Made by a program: the position numbers and the translations under genes. 64,000 nucleotides of DNA from Alviniconcha marisindica (taxonomy: Eukaryota > Mollusca > Gastropoda > Provannidae): positions 452,501 through 516,500 of the forward strand of contig JABMCL010002720.1 in the NCBI GenBank assembly GCA_018857735.1, in the 5' to 3' direction. This document shows, in pieces, positions 20,007 through 32,702 of this stretch; position 1 is the stretch's first letter; each line of letters starts with the position of its first letter. Under the pieces are notes generated by a model. It was given only the letters and a program-made list of their open reading frames with translations, searched no databases and was not told the DNA's origin.

Positions 20007-21889
20007 TATATATTTATAAATATAATACAAAGGTACACAACTTTCAGTATTAACTGTTTCATGCTGCTTAAGTGATCTTGAAATGTGGTCAAAGTCACTG
20101 AATGAGTAAAGGTATGTCAGTCAGTACTGCTTTTGTGCAAATGTTGACAAGCATTACACATTATTTAACATATTCAATGTTTAACTCTAAGAAAAATTCT
20201 ATGTTTTAAAAGTTAAACTTACTAGTTACAGCATTCACCACATCTGGCCTGAGCCAACCTGTGACACCCCTTGCCTTTTCTTGCTATATGATGAACACTA
20301 TTATTAACTCCCCCCCCCTCTTTGTTTGTCAAATATTAGCACTACTTGAGCTCTCTAGGCATTCAGTTTTAGGCTGTGATTTGATGAATTGTTTTTACCT
20401 GATCCAAACACAAAAAGGTTCAAAGGAACACTTACTTATTTTAACACGGACACGCAGTATGCAAATTTTCAGGGAAATCCTCTTCTGTTTTTTAAACCCA
20501 ATATTCAGTATAATTTTAGTTTTTTAGTTTTATATATAATATATGCTGATATTATTTTAGTTTAGGTTTTTTTTACCTGATATTTAGTATAATTGTTTTA
20601 CCTGCTATTTAGTATAATTTATCATTTACTCATTAGGAAATTACAGTGGAGTTTGTCTGTTTGTTTGTTGTTGTTGGGTTTGTTTTGTTTTTTGGGTGGG
20701 TGGGTGGGGGGGGGGGGGGGGGGGGTAACTATCAAGTATCATGCCATTACTACATAGTGTATGAAATATACACATTGCATGCAGCCATTTTCTGAGTCAG
20801 GAGGCTGTTTCAGTGTTTATTCTGACTAACTGTCAAAACTGACTAAAAAGAAAGCCAGTCTGATATTTTCATACAATAGCTGATGTAATTTATAATACAC
20901 TCTCTCTCTATGATCTATCTCTCCATGGTCTGTTTCTCCAGCCTCCCTGAGATTCCTGACAGAAGCAGCAGGAAGCGAGCCCAGCAACCTACAGTTACAC
21001 AACAGCAAACATGCTTGCCTACTTGGCACGAGACTAGCCCTAAGGAAGTGCCAGAGTCTGTTCACAATTTTCCTTGCTTGTGTACCTTCAGTTTACAAGG
21101 GATGCACTGGCACACTGGGCCCATGGACCTAGCAGGAAGTCCCAAAACTTGGGAGTGCTTCTGTGAACACCCACATTCCTGCTCAGCATCAACATGTGCC
21201 TTTGATTAGTTTTTATGCTTTTAACTGACTGTACAACTTTTGGGGTTCTGTTCAGTCAGAGTCTTGGAGTATACATCGCACCCTCTGCTGGCGATAGGCT
21301 GGTAAACCACTGAACACCAGTGGTCCTTTTGTGCAAGTCAAGACTAGATCTTATTCTTAATATAAAAAAAGTACTATAAAATATATGTCTCGCCAGTATC
21401 ACATCTGACAGTCAACATTAGCTTCTTCTTCCACATGGTGTCCAACTTCAACATTATGAAGACTCTGATTCTGTAGTACGAATCTGTCTGACACTTTAGT
21501 TATAGTGCATGCTGGGTTATTTTGCTGTTTCCATAATCCACCAAACCCTGACATGGACTACAGAATCTTTAACATGTGCATATGATCTTTTTGCATGTGT
21601 ACAGAGGTGGACACTTTCAGAATCTTATCAGACTAATTTACTCGCATCATTCTGATACAATTAAGAATATTTTACAATCAGTCTTACACATCATCACAAC
21701 GCACATATTTTTCTTTCTGTAAACGTAATAAAATGTGTTGCATATAGATACAGACAAAACTAAATGAAGACTTGTTGCGTCGTACAGAAAACACCTCTTG
21801 CTGAGTGCCTAGATACTGCAAGTCACTCTTGGTGTTACTGGCACTAATATTACAATAAATTACACAAGTTCAGTTTGCAGCTGACTATG
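20007..21889. other. intergenic, with one possible exon (20,942-21,209, plus)
   Basis: A pyrimidine-rich acceptor (CTCTCCATGG, then TTTCTCCAG at 20,933-20,941) precedes an open stretch to a stop at 21,209. It encodes LPEIPDRSSRKRAQQP and continues with Cys/His/Trp-rich residues (WHETSPKEVP, FSLQGMHWHTGPM). I do not recognise it and no upstream exon was found, so it is only a candidate terminal exon or transposon remnant. A G run lies at 20,706-20,725. Confidence 0.35.
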
Positions 21890-23340
21890 TCTGGTTATAA
21901 GTATTAGTACATCTACACACCAGTTTGGTAGACACCTGGTTTGATTACCTAGATATCGGTGATACAGAAAATACAGATTTGACAAACATTCAATGAAATT
22001 TTGAACCATCAATCTGACTTCAACTGTTAAACACAGAAATCTAATCTCTTCACAAGACTTATGGTGATCAAACCAAATGGGCTGCAAAAGGATCATCTGA
22101 TTCATGATGATTTGTTTATGCTAAGTTTGGCCACAAAGAGTTAAATTATAGTTCAGAAGATACCATCCGGACAAACATTCACTGAAGTTCTCAACCTTGG
22201 GCTTGACCTTAAATATAGTTTAAAACAGCAGACCAGTTCTTTTTCACAAAACATTCCAGCTTGTGACAATGTACCATCAAAGTTTGGTAGCAAAAGGATC
22301 AAAAGTTTAGAAGATATAATAAAAAGTCATATCTTGATTATGAGCCCTGCAACCTTGACCTTGAAGACAACAACCCACTTTTTTCCACATGACAATCCAG
22401 CTTATGATGATGTACCATCATATCAAGTTTGGTTGAAAAAGGTTTGACGGTAGTTCAGAAGATGTCATTCAATGATTCATACAAACAAATGAAATTTTGA
22501 AATTTGAATGTCTGCTGTGACCCTGATCTTATCAATGTAATATTTTCACTGGACACTTTGGCTTATGATAATCTACCATCAGACTAAGTTTTGTTGCAAA
22601 CAAGTCATTAGTTCAGAAGCAGTTAGAACAGAAAGTCATATTTTGATTAAATAAGCTGCCATGACCTTGACCTTGAAGATAGTAATCTTTTTTTTCTTTC
22701 CTTTTTTCTTTATGACACTCTGGCTTATGGAAATACAATGTGTAATTACCAGACAAAGTTTGGTCACAAAAGGTTCAGTGGTTCAGAAGATAGCAGAGCC
22801 TCTGCTAGACTGTTGAGACTTTCAGCGCACACTAGTGGCAACAACAAAACAATTCTGGTACCAACCTTCAGTCAGCCAGTACAGTCAACATTACTAGGCC
22901 TACTATTGTGCCCCCTGCTCCTCCCAAATAAAACATGTTACATTGTTAGGCTTCTTCCTCTTTTTAAAATAAAATTCTGGGGTTCACCATTCCAGTCTCC
23001 ACCTGGCACAACATGGTCTGCAAAATGAAGGTCATGCTGACACGCCAAACATGTCAGTGTCAATGTCATCTTCATGCCTGTGCCACAGAAAAGTCATCCA
23101 AGCGTTGTTGTACTACTTTATCTTCTGTTGCTTAATAGCTGGTGGTCTGATGGTTTTCTCAGTTGTTTCAAGGGTTTCTTCCTTTGAAGAGGATGATCTA
23201 CAGACAATTCAGTTGGTGCTGGGTGAGAAAAGGACCACAGTATGCTTTGACGAACCACAGTGATGTAATTAGATCTAGAATGAAAGTGGCACAGGAAAAT
23301 CGTACAACAAAGCTGATCTATTGAAACAACTGGAATGGTC

Positions 23341-23401
<61 letters not shown>

Positions 23402-24130
23402 GTATTGCTGTCAGCACTCACACTTTGGGGCCTGTCCATTCAAGGTGGGTGGGTGGGTGGGGGGTGCTGGCTGAAAGTTTTTATCTGTATTATTAGTTTG
23501 AATTAGAACTAGCATCAGATGCATACAGAGTCAGGTGTGACACTGACAGTGAGCATTCATTGTTTTGCTTGCAGATCCACAAATGAAGTGATCTTGTTTA
23601 GCCAGAGCTTCCACTTGCTTCTGGACCCAGGGAACTGAGTATATCCAGCAAGTCACACAAAGCACTCAGTTTCAGCTGGTACATGGTACCGGCAACTTTA
23701 TTGTTGACAGTACATGGGAACATTTACTGGTAAAAATGGGCATATGCCAGTCTAATATAGTCTGGACAAACATTAATTCAAATTTTGAATGCTTGCTGTG
23801 ACCACAATCTTCAAGACAACAATTGAGGAAACCAATATTTCCACTGGACATTTTGACTTGCAATGATCTACTGTATCACTATCAGACTAAGTTTGCTTGC
23901 AAAAGAATATTACTAGTTCAGTCATATTTTGATTACATATATATATTATAAGCCCTCACTGTGATGTGACCTTGACCTAGCTGAAGACAGCAATCTAATT
24001 TTTTTCACCCCACACTCCACCCCACAATGATGCACCACCATATGAAGTTTGAGTACAAAAGGTTGAGTGGTTCAGATGACACCTTCTGGACAAAGCCAGA
24101 TATACCAACAGACAGGTGGACATGGCAATT
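21890..24130. repeat. degenerate ~150-170-bp tandem repeat field
   Basis: The anchor phrase AGTTTGGTNNCAAAAGG followed by GTTCAGAAGAT recurs near 22,115, 22,278, 22,427, 22,586, 22,755, 23,885 and 24,047. Successive spacings in the first block are about 163, 149, 159 and 169 bp. Between these phrases lie TGACCTTGACCTTGAAGA and CAGCTTATGATGATGTACCA-like blocks. It is the same family as 16,290-17,640. An AT microsatellite sits at 23,344-23,398. Confidence 0.75.
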
Positions 24131-24920
24131 CCATTTCCAGTATATTTGTATGGGGGGGAATTACTTGTCCCAAAACTGGTATGGCTTTAAATAAGTTTTT
24201 AAAAAAACAACTTGATACCTAGTGATCACAAGATGTGGTCTAGTCTGCAGCACTTCTCTGGCAAGGGCCAACTGCCTTTCTTTTGGGCTGATTGTGGTAC
24301 TGTTAGGCTCACTTCCAGTTCCACGTCAAATTGTAGGCAAAAAGGATACAAAAGTACAATCTACTTGAGCTATACTATTATTAAAAATCAAAGGAAAAAA
24401 TGCTGTGCGCAGAATTCCAATGGAATAAACCTCATCCCTGCCTCAGGGTCTACAACATAAATCCCTCTTCAGTTCCACTTCTGGGAACTAGGTAGTAAGA
24501 ATTATCAGGCTTCCAGCACCAAGAGGCTTTGTGGTCATCTACCTGTGTGATCTAAAAATAAAAGCACAGTGAGCTGTACTTAAAGTGGTTAAACGCCTTC
24601 TGTCAATATATTATTGTGCTCTTTCCACATGAATGAAACACACAGGTGTTACTGGCTTTCTGACCCTGCTGCTAATGTACTGAGGCTTGACTGAAGGCAA
24701 AAGGTATTGCAGTAACACTAATGGCATTCTTTTATCACATGAAATAAGTATACCAGGAGGTGAAGTGGAAGAGGGGAGGGGGCAGTACCAGCACACACAG
24801 GACACAGTCACAGGGCGGGGCACAAGTCTTGAGATAAAATTTTACATCCCTGGTTAGCTGTACTTTTATTGTTTTAAAGAAAATTAACTGATTACTGTTA
24901 CAGTGTTAGTAATACTAGTA
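24131..24920. other. intergenic sequence, nothing recognised
   Basis: Mixed-composition sequence with short open frames only. No domain, splice-bounded exon or terminal inverted repeat was recognised between the repeat field and the next element. Confidence 0.5.
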
Positions 24921-27211
24921 GGTACCGGCAGCTTCTGTGACACCATGTGTCAGCAATTAGACTGAAAATTTGTGCATTTTCAACTGGCTATAACTTCTTT
25001 GATTTGTCATGAAATGAAATAAAATTTGTGAATAATTGTTGATTGACATCTGATTTTGAATTTGCTTGCTTTTTTCGCTTCTTTTTTTTGGAGTGTGTGT
25101 GTTTAAAAACAACAAAAACACCGGCCAACCACAGTACTGTCCACGCGTTTCACTGTGGGAAGCGCTTGCCATCACAGCAGAGAAAACATGGTCCATACTT
25201 TCCGCTTAGCACGCAGGTTTTCCATAATTAGAACAATGTCATGACCCATATCATAGGAAAGAGGAGATCAAGATCTATTGTTTGGTATAAGGCAATCAAC
25301 TATTTTTCCTAATACTGAACATGAAACAGCTCTTTAAACATTTCAAAAGCAAATTTTGCCCAGCAGTAATGAATATACTACCGTTAATCCAGGAATTTTT
25401 GTAAAGAGCATTCAATTTTCTACCAGTCAAAGCATTCTGTTAGAAGCTGTAACTATAAGCAGCCATGCGACATGCCAAAAAACTAGGCCACTTGTTCAGC
25501 CAACGGATGCAGTATGGTGACCTCGTGGGTCAGCTTGATTCCAAGCGATGTTCTGTCCGATGTTCTGACAGAAATACGTAAGTTTTCTCGCAGTTTGGCT
25601 ATTCTTTTAAGTCAAAAATGCATAAATTATAATTATAAGTAAGGATTTTGAGCACATGTTGACATACAAACTTGTATTTACAGTATCATGTTGTGAAGAT
25701 GGCCCGCTTCATTTGAACACGAGTGCCATGGTGTAACCGTGAGTGCGCATTTTCAATAGAGCTGATAAAATTTTGATTTTGTATTGCCTGATTCATTGAT
25801 ATGAATTTTTAAAGCTTCTGCAAACGATTTCTGTAACCGAGTTAAGTTTAGTGCTCTTATTTGACTGAAAATGTAAACTGAAATCAGTGTGTTTAAGATC
25901 GATGAAGTACTTCCGGTAGTAGCTGTAAGAGTTATTGTTCTTGATTAGTTTTATTTTTGTTTTCAGTTGCTAGTTTTTGACTTGTCCTGCATTAAGTCAA
26001 CATGAAATCTCAATGAAATATTAACAGATATACTGATCCATACATAAAGTTAACCTTTCAGAGCAAGAATAGTAATTATTTACATAAATATAATTAGAAA
26101 ACGTGCCTCCCATTCCCAGTCAATTTTAGCAAACACTGTATTTTAACCTCTTCCTCTGCCACTTTGTTTTGCAGTTGATGACAACTACAGTATTCTCAAG
26201 GAAATCCTCACCCACACGCGTAAAGGAAGACCCAAGAAATGTCCTGTCACCACTGTTACCAACATGTTTCTTCTGCAATTTTGTCATTTGATGGAACCTG
26301 CCAAAGATCAGACTGGCATACCAAGACTATGTTGTAAAACACTGAGCTGATACGTCTATGAACAATGCAATAACAGTAACTATAAGGCAAAATACACAAC
26401 TTTCTCTAACTCAAGACACAATTTCATGAAGACAGGTTGAATAGCAGCTTGCAGATAACCAACAGCACAGCAAGACATGGAGCATGGACTATGCCAAAGA
26501 CCAGACTTGCATATGAAAACTGCTTTGGAAAATACAGCTGCTCTGTCTCTAAACAATGCAAAGAAATTAATTGTAAGGCACAGTACACAGCTTCTTCTAA
26601 TACAAAAATCTCATGAAGATAGGGTGAACAGTTAAGAGGTAATGTTCTGCTAAACATGGGAACAAAATGGTACGAATCTTGCCTTTTACAGTTTTAGAAA
26701 TCTTTCTCTGACAGTCATTACCAGCATGTTTACTGTTTGCTAACAAGGTTTATAAGCTGCTTTAATTCTTGCCAAAGTTTCATGAAGATAGGCTGAATGG
26801 TTCTGATGTTATGTCTCACTGAATATGGGTATAAAATGCCATAAAACATACCTTGTAACAAAAATGCTAATTGCACATTTTGTCATTTTTGATGAGATGC
26901 TAAGGCCGTATGAAGGGTATGACAGCCCAAATAAAATAGGTACAATCCATATGTACAGTAGGCCATGTTGCGTGATTTGGGAGACATACTGTGTCCAAAT
27001 GGTTGTGTGACATAACATAACATGCTGCCAAACAATGTCCATCGGAACAACTGCAAAACCCTAGCAATTTACACAAAGAAAAATGGCCATAATTTTGTTA
27101 CTTTTATAGATAGAACATTTTTTATTTTTTATTCTTCATATTTTTTATGTTCTATTAATTGTAGCAACTGCATTCTTATCAAATTTCACCACAATTTTGG
27201 CTGCCGGTACC
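24921..27211. mobile_element. putative TIR element with GGTACCGGCAGC ends
   Basis: The segment starts GGTACCGGCAGC (24,921-24,932) and ends with its exact reverse complement (27,200-27,211), with TA on both outer sides. Length is 2,291 bp, close to the TGACTTAG elements in this window. Inside are an open stretch starting MRHAKKLGHLFSQRMQYG (from 25,465) and a splice-acceptor-like TTTTGCAG at 26,167-26,174 followed by a frame reading DDNYSILKEILTHTRKGRPKK, which has an AT-hook-like GRP core. Near 26,420-26,800 a CATGAAGATAGG phrase recurs about every 175 bp. No transposase is visible, and the element is inferred only from its ends. Confidence 0.5.
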
Positions 27212-27672
27212 TAATACTATTATTAGTACAATTGCTAGTACTGTACCAGTAATAGTACTGTGGAATAATTGGATTTCATGGACAACTTCCAATCATTTGG
27301 ATAATTTGGAAAACACTGCAATTCAGCATCATAAATTTTCACCCATGCCAGACATGTGCAAGTACTTAATACTTTTAAATATTTCATTTTTAAACAAAAA
27401 CAAACATAAAAACAAACATTAAACTATTTCTGCCATAACAATTAACATTATTACATGATGTGAGCATATAATTACAAGAAAAGCCAACAATTTAAACAGG
27501 TCTACGTTTTTTCAGAGTCGAGAATAATAATAATAATTAATAATGACAATAATACTAATGGGTACTTCGAGCTCCTAACCTGCACAACCCATAAAGGCTT
27601 TTTTTTCTTTCTTTTCTTTAAAAAAAAAAAGTGATTACACTTTCTTTAAATGTACACCTTTTAAAGATTCAA

Positions 27673-27675
<3 letters not shown>

Positions 27676-27720
<45 letters not shown>
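27676..27720 (+). repeat. AT microsatellite
   Basis: About 22 AT units lie directly against the left end of the TIR element at 27,721. The stretch 27,212-27,675 before it holds ATT and AAT-rich sequence and no gene. Confidence 0.95.
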
Positions 27721-27724
<4 letters not shown>

Positions 27725-29589
27725 CCTGTGACAAAAGGTGCTCCCACTTAACCTGGGTCTGTTTGTATACTCCAATTTATTTTCGTCTTACTACAGTTAC
27801 ACGAAACTGCGGTTGCTTTTATTCAGGATGCATAGATGAGTAGTTAAAGTAAAAACTGGCAGCTTTGGTACCAAGAGGAGGATTAAAAACAAAAATACTT
27901 GATGAAAATCGTCGAAAAGTGGCTTCCGGAAAGTGGGACAACATGGGTCATTCAACTTCAGCTGAAAACAGCAACTAACCAGCTGAACTATTCTTCACAA
28001 CTTGTACACCATTTGGCTACTGAATAAACTAACTTTAGTATCCAGTCGAATTGCAAACCATGCGTGACGTTTCATACCCAAAAAAACTAAATTGAAAATA
28101 CACTGGACGTTCGTAATGGACTGTGTCCAAAATTCCGATAAGTTTCAAGATCGTCTACTACCGTCCACTATTGCAGTCACTGCGGACCTTCACTTCTCAT
28201 ATTTACGTATCAATCGTGCACTGAAAGCAATCAATGTTTTTACTAGTGGCATTTTCGTGTATAATTTTTTTTACCCAGAAGTGAAAAATCTAAAACTTTG
28301 TCCATTTGTTACGAATGTCTTTTTGCAAATTTTATCGACATCGCAAATATTTAATTACTGCTGACCGCTTCTAAAACTACCACTGGCCTTCCTATTGACA
28401 GCACATGGCTGCTTGTCGCTGACAATGGTCTGGTCGATGGGGTGGCAGTGAGTATTCTGACTGTGTCCGTTTTTTTATATTTTTTTATGAATGTCCTAAA
28501 TGTTATGAACATCCCACATAATTGTAAAATTTCTGTCCTCATCATATATTTTCCCAAACACATGCTTTGTAAGCCACTAGTAAGTGATATCATTGGCATT
28601 GGTAGTGTGCTTTTGTTTACTTCATCGTATTATGGTGGGAAGGAGCAATTTCATATTGTGGACAAAGTCTGTGACTGCGTCTGCGTCACTGGCTTTTGTT
28701 ACATTAGTCTGCAGTCCGTTTATGTCTGTAATTATTGCTGATTTAGCTAAGCAGTCGATTTAAAAGTTGAAATGGCTCACAGCTTACATTTCGAGTGGTT
28801 GTTGACAAACGTTTGTGTCTGAATGGAGGCTTGTGCATATTAGCAAGTACTCTGTAAACTTTGTAGCAGGTGAATGTAACATGGACAGAGTGCTACCCCC
28901 TTTCCTTTGTTTTGCGGTCTTATTTTTGTTTCTTTTCCACATTAAATGTAATAGTTGACTTGCCACTTTATTTTTTATTTTTTTTATTGATTAACTGTGC
29001 ATGAAGGCTGACTTTGGGGGCTGGGGGGGGGGGGGGGGGATTTTCTTACAATTAAATTTATTATAAACATTTTCACTGCTCTTGTATAAATAAAGACCTT
29101 TGGTATGTAAGGGCATTTTAGGATTGTTAATGTTATACTCCAAAGTACATGTAGCATCTTTCTGTTTCCCTTTTTTACATACCGAAAAATTTAATACAGG
29201 TATCTGACTTAAAATGCCATACTTTGTGACCTGACTGCATTTTTAATGTGTTGTTTTTCTTTTAGTTTTAGTAAGCATACATTAGATGATGTCTGTCTGT
29301 CCCTGGTATTCAAGTCTGTATTAAATTCTGTTACTTTCGGTAACTGTGGCAGGTTCTGGAAGTGTGCCAAACAGAAAACCATGTATGGATCCAGTTCTTC
29401 ACACACACAAAAAGGAAGCATGTTCTTCAGACCCATATCTTAGGAAAATTGGGATTTCTTGATTGCAAACAGAAAAAAAGTTTCCCTGATACTGAGTGCA
29501 AAGTACTCCACTCAGACTCAGAGGCAGCAGTTTTTCACTGACAGTGACTGACAGACAGGTTTAGTTTGAAAGGATGTTGTTGTTTTTTC

Positions 29590-29646
<57 letters not shown>

Positions 29647-30387
29647 GCTGTTTTTTGGGGTGGGGTAGGGATGGGGGGCTTATAAATTTTCCTAGTTTTA
29701 ATGTGATCTGCATGTTCAGAAAGTCACTCTTTTCACCTGTCATATAATACTGTTACTGTGCCTAGATTCACTGTGTACAGTTGTGTAGTTTGTTCAGTCT
29801 GGGTGAAATAGTATGTTGGTTTTCATAGACTGTGTCCACTGCCATAGTGTTACATTCATCCACTTAAACAAGCTGGAATGTGTGAATATGCCTCCTGCCT
29901 TGCATTTGTTTGCATTTATCATTACAGTGTATGCTATGGAATAAAGTGTTCCTTGTCTGAAAACTTTACTGAAGTTGTTCTGCATTTGAAATGATTATTT
30001 GTTGCATTAGATTCTTGAGCACAAAATTTGGACACAGTGATTACATAATACTTATATTTAAAGCACAATTTGTCCTAACTGCTCTGATTTTATTACTAGC
30101 AGCTACTAAGTTAAATGCACCAGAAGCATCAAAATTGCATACAAATGGTTTTTCTCTGTATTATTATGACATTCACTGTGTCCATTGTTACAAATATCCA
30201 CACCTGAACTGACCCCCGTTTTGATGCCATACAGCACACACTTGGATCAAAACCATTTTTTGATGATGGAAATAGTTGCTTGAAACATACTACTTTCTAA
30301 TGGTAAGACTTAAAATAGCTTGTTGGGAGTTTGATTTTGAGGCAGTGTGTCCCACTTTAGATCATGACCTTTTGTCACCTGGGCTCA
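27721..30387. mobile_element. putative TIR element related to the TGACTTAG family
   Basis: The left end is TGAACCTGTGACAAAAGGT. The right end, read in reverse, is TGAGCCCAGGTGACAAAAGG. Both are flanked outward by TA inside AT microsatellites. The GTGNCAAAAGGTGC core is shared with the TIR of the elements at 17,753 and 35,746. Length is 2,667 bp, including an expanded G run (29,023-29,039) and GT tract (29,595-29,644). Exon-like pieces include a stretch ending before GTGAGTATT near 28,448 and one after TTCTTTTAGTTTTAG at about 29,270, open to a stop at 29,443. No transposase is visible. Confidence 0.5.
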
Positions 30388-30895
30388 TATATATATATAT
30401 ATATAAATTACCCCCCCCCCCCCCCCCCACACACACACCTTCCATTTTTGTAAGTTCCAAAACACTTAATTTTTGAGTGTTTAAGTGCACGTTTTGAACA
30501 TGTATACATGTCCTTATAATCATATAATGGAAGTACAAAAAGGAATCAACATTCACACCTAATTTGGGGGTGCCAGTACTTGGGCCATACTAGCAAACAC
30601 CCGTCTCCTTTCACTTTCAGTGTCTAGATCACACACACTCACACAAACAACATACACTCATACAACCACATGCCACACTCCCTCACTGTGCTAGATTTTG
30701 TTGTTGTTTTCTTGTTTGTTTTGAGAACTGGTCAAACAAAACAACACTTAACAGTGTGTCCTACTGCTGATTTTGTTCCCAATATAAATCATATAATGCT
30801 GATATTAAGTATTAACCATGCACCAACAAAAATACCGGAAATTACCTGCTAATGCGAATAAGTAACCTGATGTTTTATACTGACTGCATAATTCT
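30388..30895. other. AT and C tracts, then unassigned sequence
   Basis: A short AT tract (30,388-30,404) and a C run (30,409-30,428) are followed by about 460 bp in which I see no feature. Confidence 0.6.
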
Positions 30896-32702
30896 GGGGT
30901 CGCAATGCCTTTCAGAGATTTGCATCAACCATACATTATTTATTTTGCATCTGTGATATGAAAAATGTGTACAGCATAACCTAGAATTAGCGCAAAAGCT
31001 TGCAAAGCCAAAATGGTGGAGCACGGTAAAGTCAACAGATAAAAATAGTAAAAAGAAAGTCTGTGTACGAAAAAGTGGAAATGTTCAGTAAATTTGCCGT
31101 TCACAAAGAATTTGAATAGATTGGAATATCGTATGTGGCATCATTTTCTGAAGATGAACTACAGCAGACGAGGTCGGCAAACCCATTTCTTGTCTACCAT
31201 GGGATTTGGTAATGAGATGAAGTAAAAATCGAGGCTGCCGCCATTTTCTCTCATTTATCTTTGGTGCCAGCGCAAGTTTTGTTTTTGGTTTCATAATTCT
31301 GATACACATTGACAGTTAGACAAGGCATATTGGGTTGTTCCAAATTCCATATCTGGGATCGTGTCCTCCTTAGTGGAAATGTTCACTGATCGGTTTATAA
31401 ACAGCAAGATATGATATTTCTGGCCAGACTGATATGGAGACCAATTTTTCTTCCAGATACAGGTTCATTAGGATTCGGTTCAAATAAATCATTGTTCTTC
31501 GGAAAAGTATACACATTTTATTCCAGGACAGACAGGGTGCTACCGACAATAAGGCACATTATCAGATTTTAGGGGGCAAAAGTATCACCTTACAGACCAA
31601 AAATTACGAAAGTTTGCATGTTTATTTCATCAGCCAGATTCTGCCCTTTATTGACTGGAGTTTTAGTGCATGCTGGGGAGGAGTGCGTAGCCACGGTTGA
31701 GATAACACAGAGTTTGCAAGCAGATCTAGTGTTGAGTGATGTGGCAGCCACAAGTGAGCCATAACTTGTTCAATCGGTGTTCAGTCATTTCGCATATTGT
31801 GACACTGCGATGTGGCTAAAATGCATACAGCACCTAAAAAATGCAGTATTTACGCAAAATTTTGCAATGAGCACAACTGATAATTATAGTGATTTTTTAT
31901 ATATTAATACCAGGGGTTGTGCTCACTGCATTTTTAAGGTGCCGTACACATTTTAGGTACGTCGCTTTGTCACCATATGCAAAATGACTGAACACAGATA
32001 GAGCACGTTACAGCTCACTGGTGGCTGCCATGTCACTGAATCCTAACAAACCCATACCTGGAAAAAGAATGGTAATACTGAATCCCATCAAACCCATACC
32101 TGGAAGAAGAATCATTCTCCATACCCGTCTGGCCAGAAAGCACATAAGTCTCGCCAAACTGATCAATGATAACTTCCGGTCAATCAACAGAGGACATGAT
32201 CCCAGAAATGGATCTACCAAAACACAATCTACCCGATACACATAGTCTAACTGTCAGCGTGTACATCAGAATTCACTCAAATGTAGACAACTGTGAAAAC
32301 AAAAACAAAATGCGTATTCACGCAGAATACGAATAAGAGAAAATAGTGGCAGCCTTGATTTCAACTTCATCTTGTTACCAAATCCCACTTTCGACATGAA
32401 CTGGGTTTGCCAACATTGTCTGCTGCAGTTCATCAAAAATGATGCCGCATATGATGTTCTGATCTATTCAAACTGTTTGTGAACAACAAATTTACTAAAC
32501 GATTCCACTTTTCTTTGTGCACAGACAGACATTCTTTTTACTATTTTCATCTGCTCACTTTAAATTATATACCGTGAGCTCCATCATTCTGGCTTTGGTT
32601 GTGCACTAATTTAAGGCATGCATGCATTTTTCATACCACTGACATGAAATATGTAATGTTTTGTGTTGGTTGACGCAAATCTCTGAAAGGCAGCGAGACC
32701 CC
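30896..32702. repeat. fold-back (long inverted repeat) element
   Basis: The left end (GGGGTC, then TGCCTTTCAGAGATTTGC) is mirrored at the right end (GCAAATCTCTGAAAGGCA, then GACCCC). The arms remain alignable inward for hundreds of bases, including TACCATGGGATTTGGTAATG against its mirror near 32,380, and the central GTTCAGTCATTT blocks. The left arm is about 1 kb and the right arm about 0.8 kb. A single-arm relative lies at 44,575-45,490. No coding content was recognised. Confidence 0.75.
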
